Source: Cylindrotheca closterium (Eukaryota; Bacillariophyta; Bacillariophyceae; Bacillariales; Bacillariaceae). From it: a stretch of DNA of 64,000 bases. The stretch lies in assembly GCA_933822405.4 (NCBI GenBank), contig CAKOGP040001112.1:713887-777886 (forward strand). Reading direction: 5' to 3'. This document shows positions 31,257 to 41,234 of this stretch, piece after piece. A program made the translations under genes and the position numbers. How positions within the stretch are numbered: position 1 is the stretch's first letter; each line of letters opens with the position of its first letter. Below the pieces are notes generated by a model, which was given only the letters and a program-made list of their open reading frames with translations, did no database searches and had not been told where the DNA came from.

Positions 31257-32231
31257 ATGAGGACAGTCACCATACTTGGTCGTCGAAGCATACAGCATGG
31301 AATTCGGTCATGGAATCGACAACAACAACAACAACAACAATCTGCATTGTTATTGCCATCCTCCATGCTCACCAGCATCCAACGAGTGCAATCCCTACCA
31401 AGAAAATTCTCCACCGATCCACAAGATGATATGTCCACCACCACAGCAGAAAAATTGCAACGATTCGAAGACGCCAATCCCGATCGGATTCGAGACATTC
31501 AAGTCAATCCAGAAGGAATTGGAAGTCAAATCTTACCCGGCAATTTGGTCTACAAGAAATACCGATTCTCGGGGAATACTCGCAAGGTACCTCTCGAATT
31601 GGTCCACGGGTACTTTTGGATGATGTGGGATTTGCGCAGAACGGGACACAAGACGACCTTGAGCAACGAGACCCTAATTCCTGCGGAGCAAGCCCAACTA
31701 TTTCCAGTCTTGCAGGGAGTCCAATCCTTGAACGACACTAAAACCGACTTGCCCTTTTTCTTTGTCGACGATTCTCCCGCGGCGAAAAAAGTGACCTTGC
31801 TCAGCATTGCCTTTCGAGATTCCGGTTTCAAGTCCATTCCTTCCTGGACCGATCCCTTTCAAGAGGCCTTTGACGACAATGAGAAAGTGGGAACCTTGAA
31901 ATTGTCCATTACCGAACGCCTCTCCTTGTATCCCTTTCGAGGACCCTTGACCAGGGTCATGAAGAAGAATACGCCAGAAAATGAGCATGATAGCACACTA
32001 GTGTATTTTGGGACCGATGTTGATGACTTTCGGGATGTTCTGCGCATGCACAATATCATGACCAACTATGTCTTTTTGATTGATGACCTTGGTCGAATTC
32101 GATTTGCTGGCTCGGGGCCTGCGACAAAAGACGACGTGGCAAAGGTGATACAATTTGCCAAAGAACTGGCCAAGGAAGAAGAGGAACGGTCGTCCAGAAC
32201 TGCCAAACGATCCAAGAATAAAAAACGATAG
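31257..32231 (+). CDS. ATP10: Mitochondrial ATP synthase assembly factor ATP10
   Basis: A 324-residue single-exon protein. Basic, Gln-rich presequence without acidic residues at the start (MRTVTILGRRSIQHGIRSW), consistent with mitochondrial import. The conserved ATP10 domain covers about residues 100-300: VPLELVHGYFWMMWDLRRT, TLIPAEQAQLFP, LLSIAFRDSGF, SWTDPFQEAF, VLRMHNIMTNYVFLIDDLGRIRFAGSGPA. In yeast, Atp10 chaperones Atp6 into the Fo sector of ATP synthase at the inner membrane. Length and domain order fit the family. The polyglutamine run is encoded by a CAA/CAG repeat (31319-31340). Confidence 0.93.
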   Translation: MRTVTILGRRSIQHGIRSWNRQQQQQQQSALLLPSSMLTSIQRVQSLPRKFSTDPQDDMSTTTAEKLQRFEDANPDRIRDIQVNPEGIGSQILPGNLVYKKYRFSGNTRKVPLELVHGYFWMMWDLRRTGHKTTLSNETLIPAEQAQLFPVLQGVQSLNDTKTDLPFFFVDDSPAAKKVTLLSIAFRDSGFKSIPSWTDPFQEAFDDNEKVGTLKLSITERLSLYPFRGPLTRVMKKNTPENEHDSTLVYFGTDVDDFRDVLRMHNIMTNYVFLIDDLGRIRFAGSGPATKDDVAKVIQFAKELAKEEEERSSRTAKRSKNKKR

Positions 32232-32353
32232 TAGTAATAAGAGTGAACTATGAATAGTAGTCCTATTGTACTCCTATTATAGGTAGAGAAAGAAGTAGAT
32301 TAAAAAAACAAAAAACTAATAGTTACACGTTCTGGTGTTTACTGTGCACTGCT

Positions 32354-34692
32354 CTACACCCATATTGATACCTTTCCTTGTGCAATGTCTTCCACGGTTG
32401 CCAGTGCTTCCTTGGTCATTTTCGTCTTGGGATTTGCGTCCGTCAAGTGCTTGGTTTGCCACTCAATCACCTGTTTGAGACAACTTGCGGACTCGTCGAA
32501 TTCCAAGTCCTTGGCGAGAAGACATCCAATCATTCCCATTGTTTCCGTGTAGTGCTCACTATCACTGCCAAATCGTTCTTCTTGATGTCGCAGCATGTTT
32601 CGAAAGATTGGTAACGATTCGGCAAATTGGCTATTCTTGGCAAGCACAAGTGCCATGCTCTTTAACGTTGATAGCACAATGTCATGATCCTTGGGATATG
32701 CAGTCGTTTGGAGCTAAGCAAGAACAAGTACAGTGTTTATAAAAATAGCAAGAAAGGAATAACAATAAACAAGCAATGGTGAGTGAGTCGACTGCACTCC
32801 ACTGAATTGCATCCACCAACCAACCAACCAACCAACCAACTTCATGTGAAATCATCACTTACCACAAAGGCCTCCTCAAAAACTGTATAAGACATTCGGA
32901 AAAGAGCTTGTTTGATGTACAGTTTCCCCATATTGCACATGGTCAATGAGGCATCATGAACAATATGTTGCCGCCGGATTGGACTCCCCAGCATTCTTCG
33001 CTGGATTTCGAGTGCGGCTATAAAGGCATCGAGGGATTCTTCATAATTATCAAGCTGATAGTGGACAACTCCAAGATTGTTGAGAATCTTGGCTCGTGTG
33101 CAGTCTTCTATCGGAGACATTGCAAGTGCCCGTTTCATGGATTCCAAGGCGTCTGCAAAAACTCCAAGGGCAAATTGAGCTTCACCTTGTCGAACTAATG
33201 AAACCTGAGATAAGTAGGTGCGGTGTGAGTGCTGATGAATAGAGCATGACAAAGATGACAGTCAAAAAATATATACGATTCATCGACTTACTGCAACCAG
33301 TGGGTGATGGGAAGCAAAGAAATCAATCCGGGCCTCCACTGCTTTTTGGAATGACAGCAGTGCATCTCCAAAGTTTCCAATGCAAAGGTGGACTAGTCCA
33401 ATATTGTGATGTGTTGCCCCCACCAAGTGCTGCAAGTTTGAATTTTGCCCTTGGTCCAAACCTTTCAGTAGATTTTCAAACACCAGCAGCGCACTATCAA
33501 ATCTTTGAGCTTGAAGAGGTATCGTAACCATCTCATGAACTGACCGTAAGTGGTCCGGACTATCAATGATAAATGTACCTTCATCTAAATCCACTGGAAC
33601 CGAACAAGCTGCAGCGATTTCAAGCAATTCTTCATGCGCATTTGCTTCTGGCCCTCCTGGAGAGCTCGGAGACGCAAGAGTAGGTGATGGCGGTTTATTG
33701 CCCCATAACTGATTCCACAAGCCTCTCAATGGGAATTCGTTATCAGTAAGAGTAGAGGACTCGTCATCATCATCGATCGGTTGCAATCGTGGTACAAAGC
33801 TAGAGCTACCGGTGGAAGAACTCGTTGGTGTCGACGGCGTTTCGTTGAACCGTAGTGTCCATCTCTCATTTGCAAAGCCTTCCAAGACCAACTCTGGCTG
33901 CTCCATTCCTCCAGCCGACCATATGGAATCCGAAACAATATCAGAAGGATTCCACGATTTCGAAAGTGTCGTAAAAGACAGCTTCAGTGGATCGAAATCA
34001 ATCGACGGCGGAGCAGCACCCTCCGTCGTCTTGTTTTCTCCCATATTCTTATTTGAGAATCTAATGGCACCATCGTCAGAGTTGATTGGAAACGATGATA
34101 AATTTGCAGGACCCAAAGATAGCGGATCAATCCCATCCATACGTCCAAGGATGGCTACATCTAATTTGGCATTCCGTTGTTCCGTGGAGACGGCAATGGG
34201 TTCCAATTTTTCCGTCTTTGTTGACTTGACTCCCACCAACTTCTTAAACTTCTTCCAATGCTTCGTTGGTTTCTTTGATTTTTCTTCTTCTTTGATCTTT
34301 TCTGGTCGATTGGAAGCCTTCTGAGTTGCTTGACTGTGCAAAGTGGGTGCCACCGATACGGCTTCGACCGACTGCTGGCCGTCAGCACTTTGAATTGTCG
34401 CATTGTCGTACTGGACGGCCAAACTCGATGTTTCACCGTGATGGTCCCTCCCCTTCGGCGGTTTTGTTGAAAACAAATTGCCTATCCGCTTGGCCATACT
34501 AGCTTTATGAGGGTCTCTGGAAGGATTCTTGGGTCGAGTGGTGTTGGATACGGATTGAAAAGGTATCAACACGGCTTCACTAGAAGAAGGGGCCTGCAAG
34601 AGATTCTTGTTCCTTCCAGGGTTTAAATCGTCCATTTCTTTTCCCTTTCTCGGATCGGAACTTCGGCGGTGAAGAGGTTGGTTGGATGACAT
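32354..34692 (-). CDS. TPR-repeat protein with long disordered N-terminus
   Basis: Exons 34692-33292, 33204-32863, 32713-32354 (all phase 0) give 700 residues. The start is the first ATG at 34692. Residues 1-380 are low-complexity Ser/Pro/Lys-rich with a basic patch (KKPTKHWKKFKKLVG). The C-terminal half is a run of TPRs, e.g. GATHHNIGLVHLCIGNFGDALLSF, AKILNNLGVVHYQLDNYEESLDAF and LTMCNMGKLYIKQALFRMSY, of the kinesin-light-chain type. TPR proteins of this type usually bind protein partners; the partner is unknown. The second intron contains a CCAA microsatellite. Confidence 0.78.
32816..32840. repeat. (CCAA)n microsatellite inside an intron
   Basis: About six perfect copies in the second intron of the TPR gene, close to its 5' splice site (minus strand). 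Confidence 0.9.
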
Positions 34693-35009
34693 TGGAGTCC
34701 TGAGTATGGGCAACACACGCTATAGTTAAAATTGTTTCTCGGTGTCGTGAAGAGTACGAGTACGCAATATAAAAGCAGCATCTGATCTTGGGTCTTCAAA
34801 TCCAATTTCATGTGGAAACAAAGGACGCCGGCCCACTCGACCAGGTTGACTTCAAATTTCGGTTTTTCGGATCACGATTTTGACCGTTTCCGAAACATCG
34901 AGACGGTTTGCAATCACAACTCAAACCTCGTCGTTCGTTTCACTTTTTTTCATTTTGAATAACTTGCAACCGCTTCTTTCACATATTGACAAAGGATTGA
35001 TTGATCCAA
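34693..35009. other. Divergent intergenic region
   Basis: Promoter space between the TPR gene (-) and the small two-TM protein (+). No gene or clear motif seen. Confidence 0.35.
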
Positions 35010-35561
35010 ATGTTTGATACGACTAATCTTTCGCTTGAAGCTCGCACTAACTTGACTGCGCTTCTCCTCGGAGCCACCATTGTGGTTGTTGGCGCCATTT
35101 TTCGTATACCCAGCTTTGTTGAAAACAACGCTCAACCGGTGTTTGGCCTTGCATTCATGTCCTCGTTGATTTTCAAATTTGGGAGCATTCATGCATTTGT
35201 CATGCACACGATCTTCCCTGATCATGACGACTCCCAACCCAAGGAGACCATGAACAATCAAGAAGAACCCACCACCAAGAACGAAACCACTGCTGCTTTC
35301 GTCAGTCCTGCTGCCAAGGAAGCGTCCATTCCAAATCACGATATCCCTACTACCCATTACCAACCCAACGACATTATGAATCAACCCATAAAGGAAGCCC
35401 CTGTCTACAATATTCCTGTTGCCAAGAAAGTGGTGTCTACCACTCCAAACAAACTTATCAAGAAGGAGAAAAGAGAGGCGGCCATCAAACGTGCTAAGGA
35501 GTCTATGAAAAGAGACAAAGAGAGAGTCGAAGCCGTTCTTGCAAAAAAACATATCAGCTAG
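35010..35561 (+). CDS. Small two-TM protein with basic tail, unknown
   Basis: A 183-residue frame starting at the ATG at 35010. Two hydrophobic segments are seen at about residues 15-33 (LTALLLGATIVVVGAIFRI) and 42-64 (VFGLAFMSSLIFKFGSIHAFVM), then a polar middle and a strongly basic helical tail (KKEKREAAIKRAKESMKRDK). No recognised family. The opposite strand is also open for 200 codons here, but that frame lacks domain features, so the plus strand was chosen. Confidence 0.55.
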   Translation: MFDTTNLSLEARTNLTALLLGATIVVVGAIFRIPSFVENNAQPVFGLAFMSSLIFKFGSIHAFVMHTIFPDHDDSQPKETMNNQEEPTTKNETTAAFVSPAAKEASIPNHDIPTTHYQPNDIMNQPIKEAPVYNIPVAKKVVSTTPNKLIKKEKREAAIKRAKESMKRDKERVEAVLAKKHIS

Positions 35562-35734
35562 ACTGATCCTTCGACTGCATTTTACACCGAGGGGAACATG
35601 TACGGGACTATCTAAATTACATTGCTAACAATAACTATCATAATTCAAACGATTTCTAGTTGATATAACCAAAAACCATAATGATGGACTTTCTTTTGGG
35701 TCATTCGGTTTCGCACCGACTTTGATTTCTTTTT

Positions 35735-36832
35735 CTATTGGCGACTGGTTCTATGCATGGACAACCAGCTCCAAGGAATCGAGACACCAAATGAGAAAAG
35801 GCATCTGTCATTAGTCATCGCCCCTATAATGAGTGATATTGCCCTTGTTGTTTCCACTGTTGTTGTTGGAGAAACCTCTTCTTCCTTCATTGCCGTTGTT
35901 TTCGTCATCGTTATCATCACTGCTCTTTGTTTGTTCAAGCGATAATACGCGGCTCCTGCACTGGCGCTGACCAAAATCAAGAATAGTAACAGGCATAACT
36001 TCAACTTTCGATTTCCCTTTTTCGCTCTTGTGGGTTCATGAAAACATTTCTCTTGCTTCGCCTGCCCTGTACTTGACGTTTGAGCTTCCACATCCTCGAG
36101 CACACCTTCCATTTCTGCTGTATAGGAACTTTGGAAATAGTTGCTATTGGTCGGCTCTGGCAGGATTTTGAGGGACGTCGAGCTTGTTTCAATAGCCGCC
36201 TGCTCGATACTATCCTTGTCTTGCAAATCTCCAATAGGTACCATGGGGCTGTCTGAATTGCTGATAATATTTTCAGGAACAGCTTCAATAGTTGGTTGGA
36301 CTTTAGAAGTAGTTTTTCCAGGATTAAGATTTTCATCAGCAGCAGCTTCAACAACAGGATTTTCGTCAGGAATGGTTTCCAGAGCGGGCATTTCGTCTGG
36401 AATACCCTTCAGAGTAGGCTTCTCCATCGATTTCAAAGCCTTCTTCTTTTTCTTTTTTGGCTTCTTTGCTGCTGCTTTTGGATCGAAGTTACCAAAATCG
36501 ATTTCAATTCCCATATCAGATACTTCTTCTTCACTTCGCTTGATTCCAAAAGCGCTGTAGATATCGCTGCTTGTGGTGGATGATACTGTGATTGATGACA
36601 CTGATTTTCTTTGTTTTGGTTGGAGGAGTTTGCTCACTTTGCCACTGCTGGGCCGATCAACTCCAAATGCACTGTAGATGTCATTACTCGTGATTGAAGA
36701 CACTGTAGCTGATGACGCTGAATTTCTGTGTTTCGGTTTGCCTTTCTTACTTTCACCTACAACCGAGCTCATGGTGGACTCGTCGGCAGCATCAGTTGGT
36801 ACATTTGACGCTTTTTCGTTGGATATGCTCAT
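35735..36832 (-). CDS. Single-pass membrane protein with a duplicated DIYSAFG motif
   Basis: A 365-residue frame from the ATG at 36832. The N-terminal region carries an internal duplication: SSATVSSITSNDIYSAFGV and SSITVSSTTSSDIYSAFGI, each followed by basic residues. A Lys block (KKPKKKKKKALK) and an acidic Pro/Glu-rich stretch with repeated IPDE come next, then a hydrophobic helix at about residues 275-296 (LKLCLLLFLILVSASAGAAYY) and a short tail. Likely a type II or tail-proximal membrane protein. The next gene (37189-37878) has a similar plan, a long cytoplasmic part then a single TM, but no clear sequence similarity. Function unknown. Confidence 0.6.
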   Translation of the reverse strand: MSISNEKASNVPTDAADESTMSSVVGESKKGKPKHRNSASSATVSSITSNDIYSAFGVDRPSSGKVSKLLQPKQRKSVSSITVSSTTSSDIYSAFGIKRSEEEVSDMGIEIDFGNFDPKAAAKKPKKKKKKALKSMEKPTLKGIPDEMPALETIPDENPVVEAAADENLNPGKTTSKVQPTIEAVPENIISNSDSPMVPIGDLQDKDSIEQAAIETSSTSLKILPEPTNSNYFQSSYTAEMEGVLEDVEAQTSSTGQAKQEKCFHEPTRAKKGNRKLKLCLLLFLILVSASAGAAYYRLNKQRAVMITMTKTTAMKEEEVSPTTTVETTRAISLIIGAMTNDRCLFSFGVSIPWSWLSMHRTSRQ

Positions 36833-37188
36833 TCTTCCTAATGCCTCGCTTGTTTCTGGTGCTAAGTACAATCCAATGGACAAGTTTATATGTTCTTAGG
36901 GTTTGTCCCGATATGAAGATACAGTATAACATTATGACTATTCACAGACAGCAGCATCATTACAAAGTAGTGAATCAATCAATCTTGGTTGATGTGTGAC
37001 TTCGTATCCTGCTTTCACGAGCGTGCCCATCTTGGCATCAAGTTTTTGATCACGTTGAAGTTTTCATCTCATCCTGATGATGAGAACAACGAAGGTACAG
37101 AAGACATTCTTGCAACGCCAGTATTCAAAGACGATTCATATAATATAATATAATAATATAATATACTATTCATTTCAATTTATCTCTC
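36833..37188. other. Intergenic region with AT microsatellite
   Basis: Contains a TAATATAATA-type tract at 37137-37167, adjacent to the 3' end of the next minus-strand gene. No gene supported. Confidence 0.4.
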
Positions 37189-37878
37189 TTAATCATTGTC
37201 GTTGCCACGGCCGTTCCCTCCGTCTCCGTCTCCATTCCCGTTTCCTCCTCCTTTGCTTGGACGTCTTCCGTCATTATTATCGTTGTCATCGCTGTTGCCA
37301 TTGCCACTCCCATTCCCGTTACCATTCGTAGCTTCTAGAGATGCTGTTGAAGTACTAAATTCGTCTTTGCAGAGGAAATAAAAGACTCCACCAAGTAGTC
37401 CAACAAGGAGCAAGCAAAAGAGGATCATGCAGCAACGAAACTTTCGTTTGTGTGTGGATTTCTTTTTGGTAGGAGAGCTGTGAAGAGCATCCGGAAAGGT
37501 TCGTGCCTTTACAATTGAAATCTTAGTGCTTGGTGCTTCAACATCTTTCATCACTCCGTCGTTTTCTTCATCGTCGACCAGAGCTGCCTTGGGTACTACC
37601 ATGAAACAACTTTCGCTATCATCATCGGAATCACCACTAGTGGTTTGTCCACCGTCGTCACTTTCCGTGTCACCAACTCGATAGGCACCTGTTGTCGAGA
37701 GCTGAGGCTCCATTTTTCTTTCTGGCATTCCACTGGGCATTACTCTGCCGTCGTCATTTGCTCTTGCTTGAGGACGTGGCGCTCGTGGATCATGGATTGC
37801 TGCCCATTTCTCGGGATCCATTTTCGAATTCTTCTCATCATGAATCATATCAAATATGCCATTCGTTTGGTTGCTCAT
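37189..37878 (-). CDS. Single-pass membrane protein with Gly/Asn/Asp tail, unknown
   Basis: A 229-residue frame from the ATG at 37878. The first ~145 residues are polar and acidic (GDTESDDGGQTTSGDSDDDSE), followed by a Lys/Arg patch, a Cys-containing TM at about 147-169 (CCMILFCLLLVGLLGGVFYF), and a Gly/Asn/Asp-rich tail built of NGNGSGNGN-like repeats. The tail could be extracellular and glycine-rich, as in wall-associated proteins (inference). Function unknown. Confidence 0.55.
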   Translation of the reverse strand: MSNQTNGIFDMIHDEKNSKMDPEKWAAIHDPRAPRPQARANDDGRVMPSGMPERKMEPQLSTTGAYRVGDTESDDGGQTTSGDSDDDSESCFMVVPKAALVDDEENDGVMKDVEAPSTKISIVKARTFPDALHSSPTKKKSTHKRKFRCCMILFCLLLVGLLGGVFYFLCKDEFSTSTASLEATNGNGNGSGNGNSDDNDNNDGRRPSKGGGNGNGDGDGGNGRGNDND

Positions 37879-38118
37879 GGTATCTACAGTATAGACTGCA
37901 CAAGAGACCTTTTGGAATATTCTTGCTGCGATTTTTGGAACATTGGTGCCGGTGGTGAATTTTGTGAGATTCGATGTTTCGGTCACAGTTTGGTACGTAA
38001 TTTCGGTGTCGAAACCAAGATTCCGATGATGCGTTAATTAACTATTTGTCGCACCAAATCAGAAGTTCGAAGCCTGCCAACAAGGGGATCGTATCTAATT
38101 TGCAGCACTCTGAATTCA

Positions 38119-39396
38119 TCACATCAAATCTCCTAATAGTGTTCCTTGTGGGCAACTCTTGTAGATAATGGCATGGTGCCTCTTCATTTTCATCGGTCCC
38201 CTCAAGAGGTGATAGGCTAAACCCGTCTTGTGACCGAAATGTTTTCCCCAAAAGTCGTAGACTTGCTGATAGTATCCCTTGTCGCCTTTGTAGTGTGATA
38301 TAAAATGTGGATCAGAGCCATGAAATAGCTGAGAGCCAAATGCATCAACGCTGCGATTTCCAAGAATGCCAAACTTGCGGAAGCACTCTCCAATAGTTCT
38401 ATCTTCGGCATGTGTCTGCAGCTTGGGCCTGCACCTTGGAAAAATGTCCTTCACCAGCATTCGTAATGCTTTCTTGTTGAGTAGATACCCTGCGCCCCCT
38501 CCGCAAAAATAGTCACCTGTTTGCCCACTAATATCAGGAATCCAATGGCCCAAATAGAGTGGCTCGCTTTTTGCTCTTGGACCAAGCGATTCAAGATAGG
38601 CTCTTAAGTTTTCCACAATCACATGGGTGTCATCACCCGCCAGATAAAAGTAGTCAAAGTCCTCGATATAATTGTCATATGCATAAGCCCATATCGATCG
38701 CACCTTCTGCCACATGTTTTCATACTCTTCCTTTCCCTTGTGTGGTAAATCAATGGCTCCAAGACCTGGCTCCGTGGGGTCCGTCACCGTTGTGGTAGAT
38801 GCAGCAAAGAATCCGTCGCATCGCCAGCCCCAAGTCTCTCCAATGGCCTTGACTGCTTTGTGTTTCTTTTCATACGTGTAAATTGCACACAGAAGCTTGC
38901 TCCCAGGTGGTAAATTTATGGACGGAAGTGTCGTTTCGTTCACTTTCATGCGACGTAGTAGCCTCCAACCAGCTTTTCGTTCCAAGGATGGTTCCCTGGG
39001 CTCTGAATTGCACACTGTCTCCAACTCTTCCGAGTTCAAGGGAAGGTATGACATCACGTCAATAGTATGTTCTTGGTTGGAGTTTTGCTCCAGAGACTTG
39101 AGCATTTGCTGTCGCACCATAGTCACGTCAGCAATATACCCATACGATCCATTGGGAAATCGAGCACCTGCATGAGGATGTTGTCTCGTTGTATCCACTA
39201 ATGATGTTGATGACGCCTCATCCTCCTTGCTAGGCTGTCCTACTGTCTTTGTGATTGGAACGTCAAGAGTGCTCCATGACCAAAAATCGGCATTATTATT
39301 GTCCAGGGGAGAACCTCCATTGAATGATTGTTGGAGTAGAAAGTGCGAGGAAACATAGAGAGCAATGCCAACACACAAGAAATTTCTCCCTTGCAT
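38119..39396 (-). CDS. Core-1 beta-1,3-galactosyltransferase-like enzyme (GT31)
   Basis: A 425-residue type II Golgi protein starting at the ATG at 39396: short cytoplasmic end, TM at about 5-23 (FLCVGIALYVSSHFLLQQSF), stem, then a GT31 catalytic domain. Diagnostic segments are IGETWGWRCDGFF, YFYLAGDDTHVIVENLRAYL (the DxD-type metal site), YFCGGGAGYLLNKKALRML and EDRTIGECFRKFGI. These match C1GalT/T-synthase closely. The animal enzyme adds galactose to O-GalNAc; in diatoms the acceptor is unknown and may be a wall glycoprotein or another O-glycan. Several N-glycosylation sequons are present. The catalytic motifs look intact. Confidence 0.85.
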   Translation of the reverse strand: MQGRNFLCVGIALYVSSHFLLQQSFNGGSPLDNNNADFWSWSTLDVPITKTVGQPSKEDEASSTSLVDTTRQHPHAGARFPNGSYGYIADVTMVRQQMLKSLEQNSNQEHTIDVMSYLPLNSEELETVCNSEPREPSLERKAGWRLLRRMKVNETTLPSINLPPGSKLLCAIYTYEKKHKAVKAIGETWGWRCDGFFAASTTTVTDPTEPGLGAIDLPHKGKEEYENMWQKVRSIWAYAYDNYIEDFDYFYLAGDDTHVIVENLRAYLESLGPRAKSEPLYLGHWIPDISGQTGDYFCGGGAGYLLNKKALRMLVKDIFPRCRPKLQTHAEDRTIGECFRKFGILGNRSVDAFGSQLFHGSDPHFISHYKGDKGYYQQVYDFWGKHFGHKTGLAYHLLRGPMKMKRHHAIIYKSCPQGTLLGDLM

Positions 39397-39998
39397 CAGA
39401 AGGTTCTTGCGGTATTGGTGCAATCCAGCATCGTGTTGAGGTCGCGAGTCGGAGTCAAAGCCATCACTTCACTTCGCTTCGTGCAGAGTTCGATCGACGG
39501 ACGCACACGCCAAAGATTTGGAGAGGTGGAGGATCGGTTAACTCGTGGGCATTGAGCACAACGGCCACATTTAATCGATTTTTGGCGGAGCCGTCTTGCT
39601 TTTGCATGTGAATACATAGAGAAATCGGAAACACGTTTCAACCATGATTACTGGGACAACCCAACTCACATATTGACGATTCCGACCATTGATGAAAACG
39701 CATCTTCTGTTGACTCAAGTACGATTGGGATTCACATGGATCGGAATCATTACCAAAGTACACAACGGAATTCAAATAATGATGACGCTCCAACTGATTG
39801 CATCCCACCAAATACCCAATTTCGTGGGTTGAGTGATTGCTTTTTTGCTGGGAGTTTTCTAAGGACACTCCCAACGACACCTTCAACGACGCGATCGTGG
39901 ACTATCCCAATAGTTTTTGAAAAGACTCTCATAACTCGATCATAAAATCAAAAGACTCTCTCATTATTCAAAACAACAAACAACAAAAACACACAGCC
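39397..39998. other. Divergent intergenic region
   Basis: Promoters of the GT31 gene (-) and the type I membrane protein (+). ACAACAAACAACAAAAACACACA just before 39999 looks like a 5' UTR. No gene supported; a 90-codon frame at 39673-39945 was not called. Confidence 0.4.
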
Positions 39999-41114
39999 AT
40001 GAAGCTTCAACAATACTGCCTCGCCCCTCTTCTTTGCGCATTGTCCGCCAACATGTCAATGGCATCTCCAGCACCATTTGAAGTCAAACTCGATGAACCT
40101 GACAACCGCGATTATGGAGAGTTTGGTCGATCGGTGAACAAGCCGAAGAAGAGACGAGTCGCCAAACATGAACCGACCGAAGCTGATCAGTAAGTATAAC
40201 GACTGTGGACCATGATCATTACTAAATCAATCAATCACTTTTGCAATTTCTAATATCTGCTTGTCCATCCTCCTCTCCATCACAGCATGTATCGCGAACT
40301 CATTGAAGATGTACAACTTTTGGACTTTGCTTCCATGTCGATGAGTATGGGCATGTCACTTGACGACAATGTGGATGCCCAAGTCGACACCACCCCAGCG
40401 CCATCCGCATCCGTCCCTACTGCCGCACCCACTGCTCCACAAACGTCTGCACCAACAGAAGCCGCTGTTGCAACCAGTGCATCTTGTGATGGGCAACCTC
40501 AAGTGTTGATTAATATTCCCCTTGAAGTTGACACTGCCACTGATGATACGGAAATTGAAACCTTGATTGCCGAAGCTCTCATGGAGACTCTTGCTGATGA
40601 ATACAACTTTTGTGGGAGCCGCCGTCGTCTTGAAGATGGATCGATTGTTGTGGAAGACTTTCAATTGGGAACTATTACTGTCACCAAGGATGCCAATGAA
40701 ACTTGCCCTCCGCTTGATCCTTCCACTAGTTGTCATGTTGCAAACGCTGCAATCGTTGTCTCTGGCGAAACTGATGGATCCGCAGCAAAACTTCGAAACT
40801 CTCTTGGGTTCCTTTTTGAAAATGATGTCAAGTTCATTGAGGAGCTTCCACTTTCGGGAGTGATTGAAGTCAGACTGAAGGAAGGGGGCGAGGAATCTGA
40901 AGCCAATTCTGCAAGTGCATTTGGGAATGCCGCACAACCAACACGATCTGCTGTCGTTGCCATCTTGTCGACTGCAGGAATTTCCATTGTTGCTGCTATT
41001 ATTCTCCGAGCCAGGAGAAAGGAGGCCAACATGGCTGCTCATGACAAGTATTGTGATGAATCTGATAGTGAAGGAGGCACTCTTCCAATCAACAATGCAT
41101 CTGGCAGTCATTAA
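39999..41114 (+). CDS. Type I membrane protein with signal peptide, unknown ectodomain
   Basis: Exons 39999-40189 and 40286-41114 (join gives EADHMYREL) encode 339 residues. Signal peptide at about 1-22 (LAPLLCALSANMSMASP), a Met/Ser-rich segment (SMSMSMGMS), a Thr/Pro/Ala stalk (APTAPQTSAPTEA), then a Cys-containing folded domain of about 150 residues (QVLINIPLEVDTATDD; CPPLDPSTSCHV). A TM at about 283-305 is followed by an acidic cytoplasmic tail. The PTA-type stalk is common in diatom surface proteins. The ectodomain is not one I recognise. Confidence 0.7.
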
Positions 41115-41234
41115 TTGATTGCTTTGATGCTGTGGCGTTGGTTCACCTTAATGGTACATACCAATCTGCTAGAGAGCAGATTTAGACATAATGTAAATTT
41201 CCATAGTATAGATTCCAACAAATTATTATACACT

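Noticed and set aside
34950..35552. A 200-codon minus-strand frame opposite the small two-TM protein
   Set aside because: No ATG-proximal signal or domain features; the plus-strand frame has two clean hydrophobic segments and a basic tail.
39673..39945. A 90-codon plus-strand frame in the divergent promoter upstream of the type I membrane protein
   Set aside because: No coding character, and it sits where both neighbouring genes need promoter sequence.
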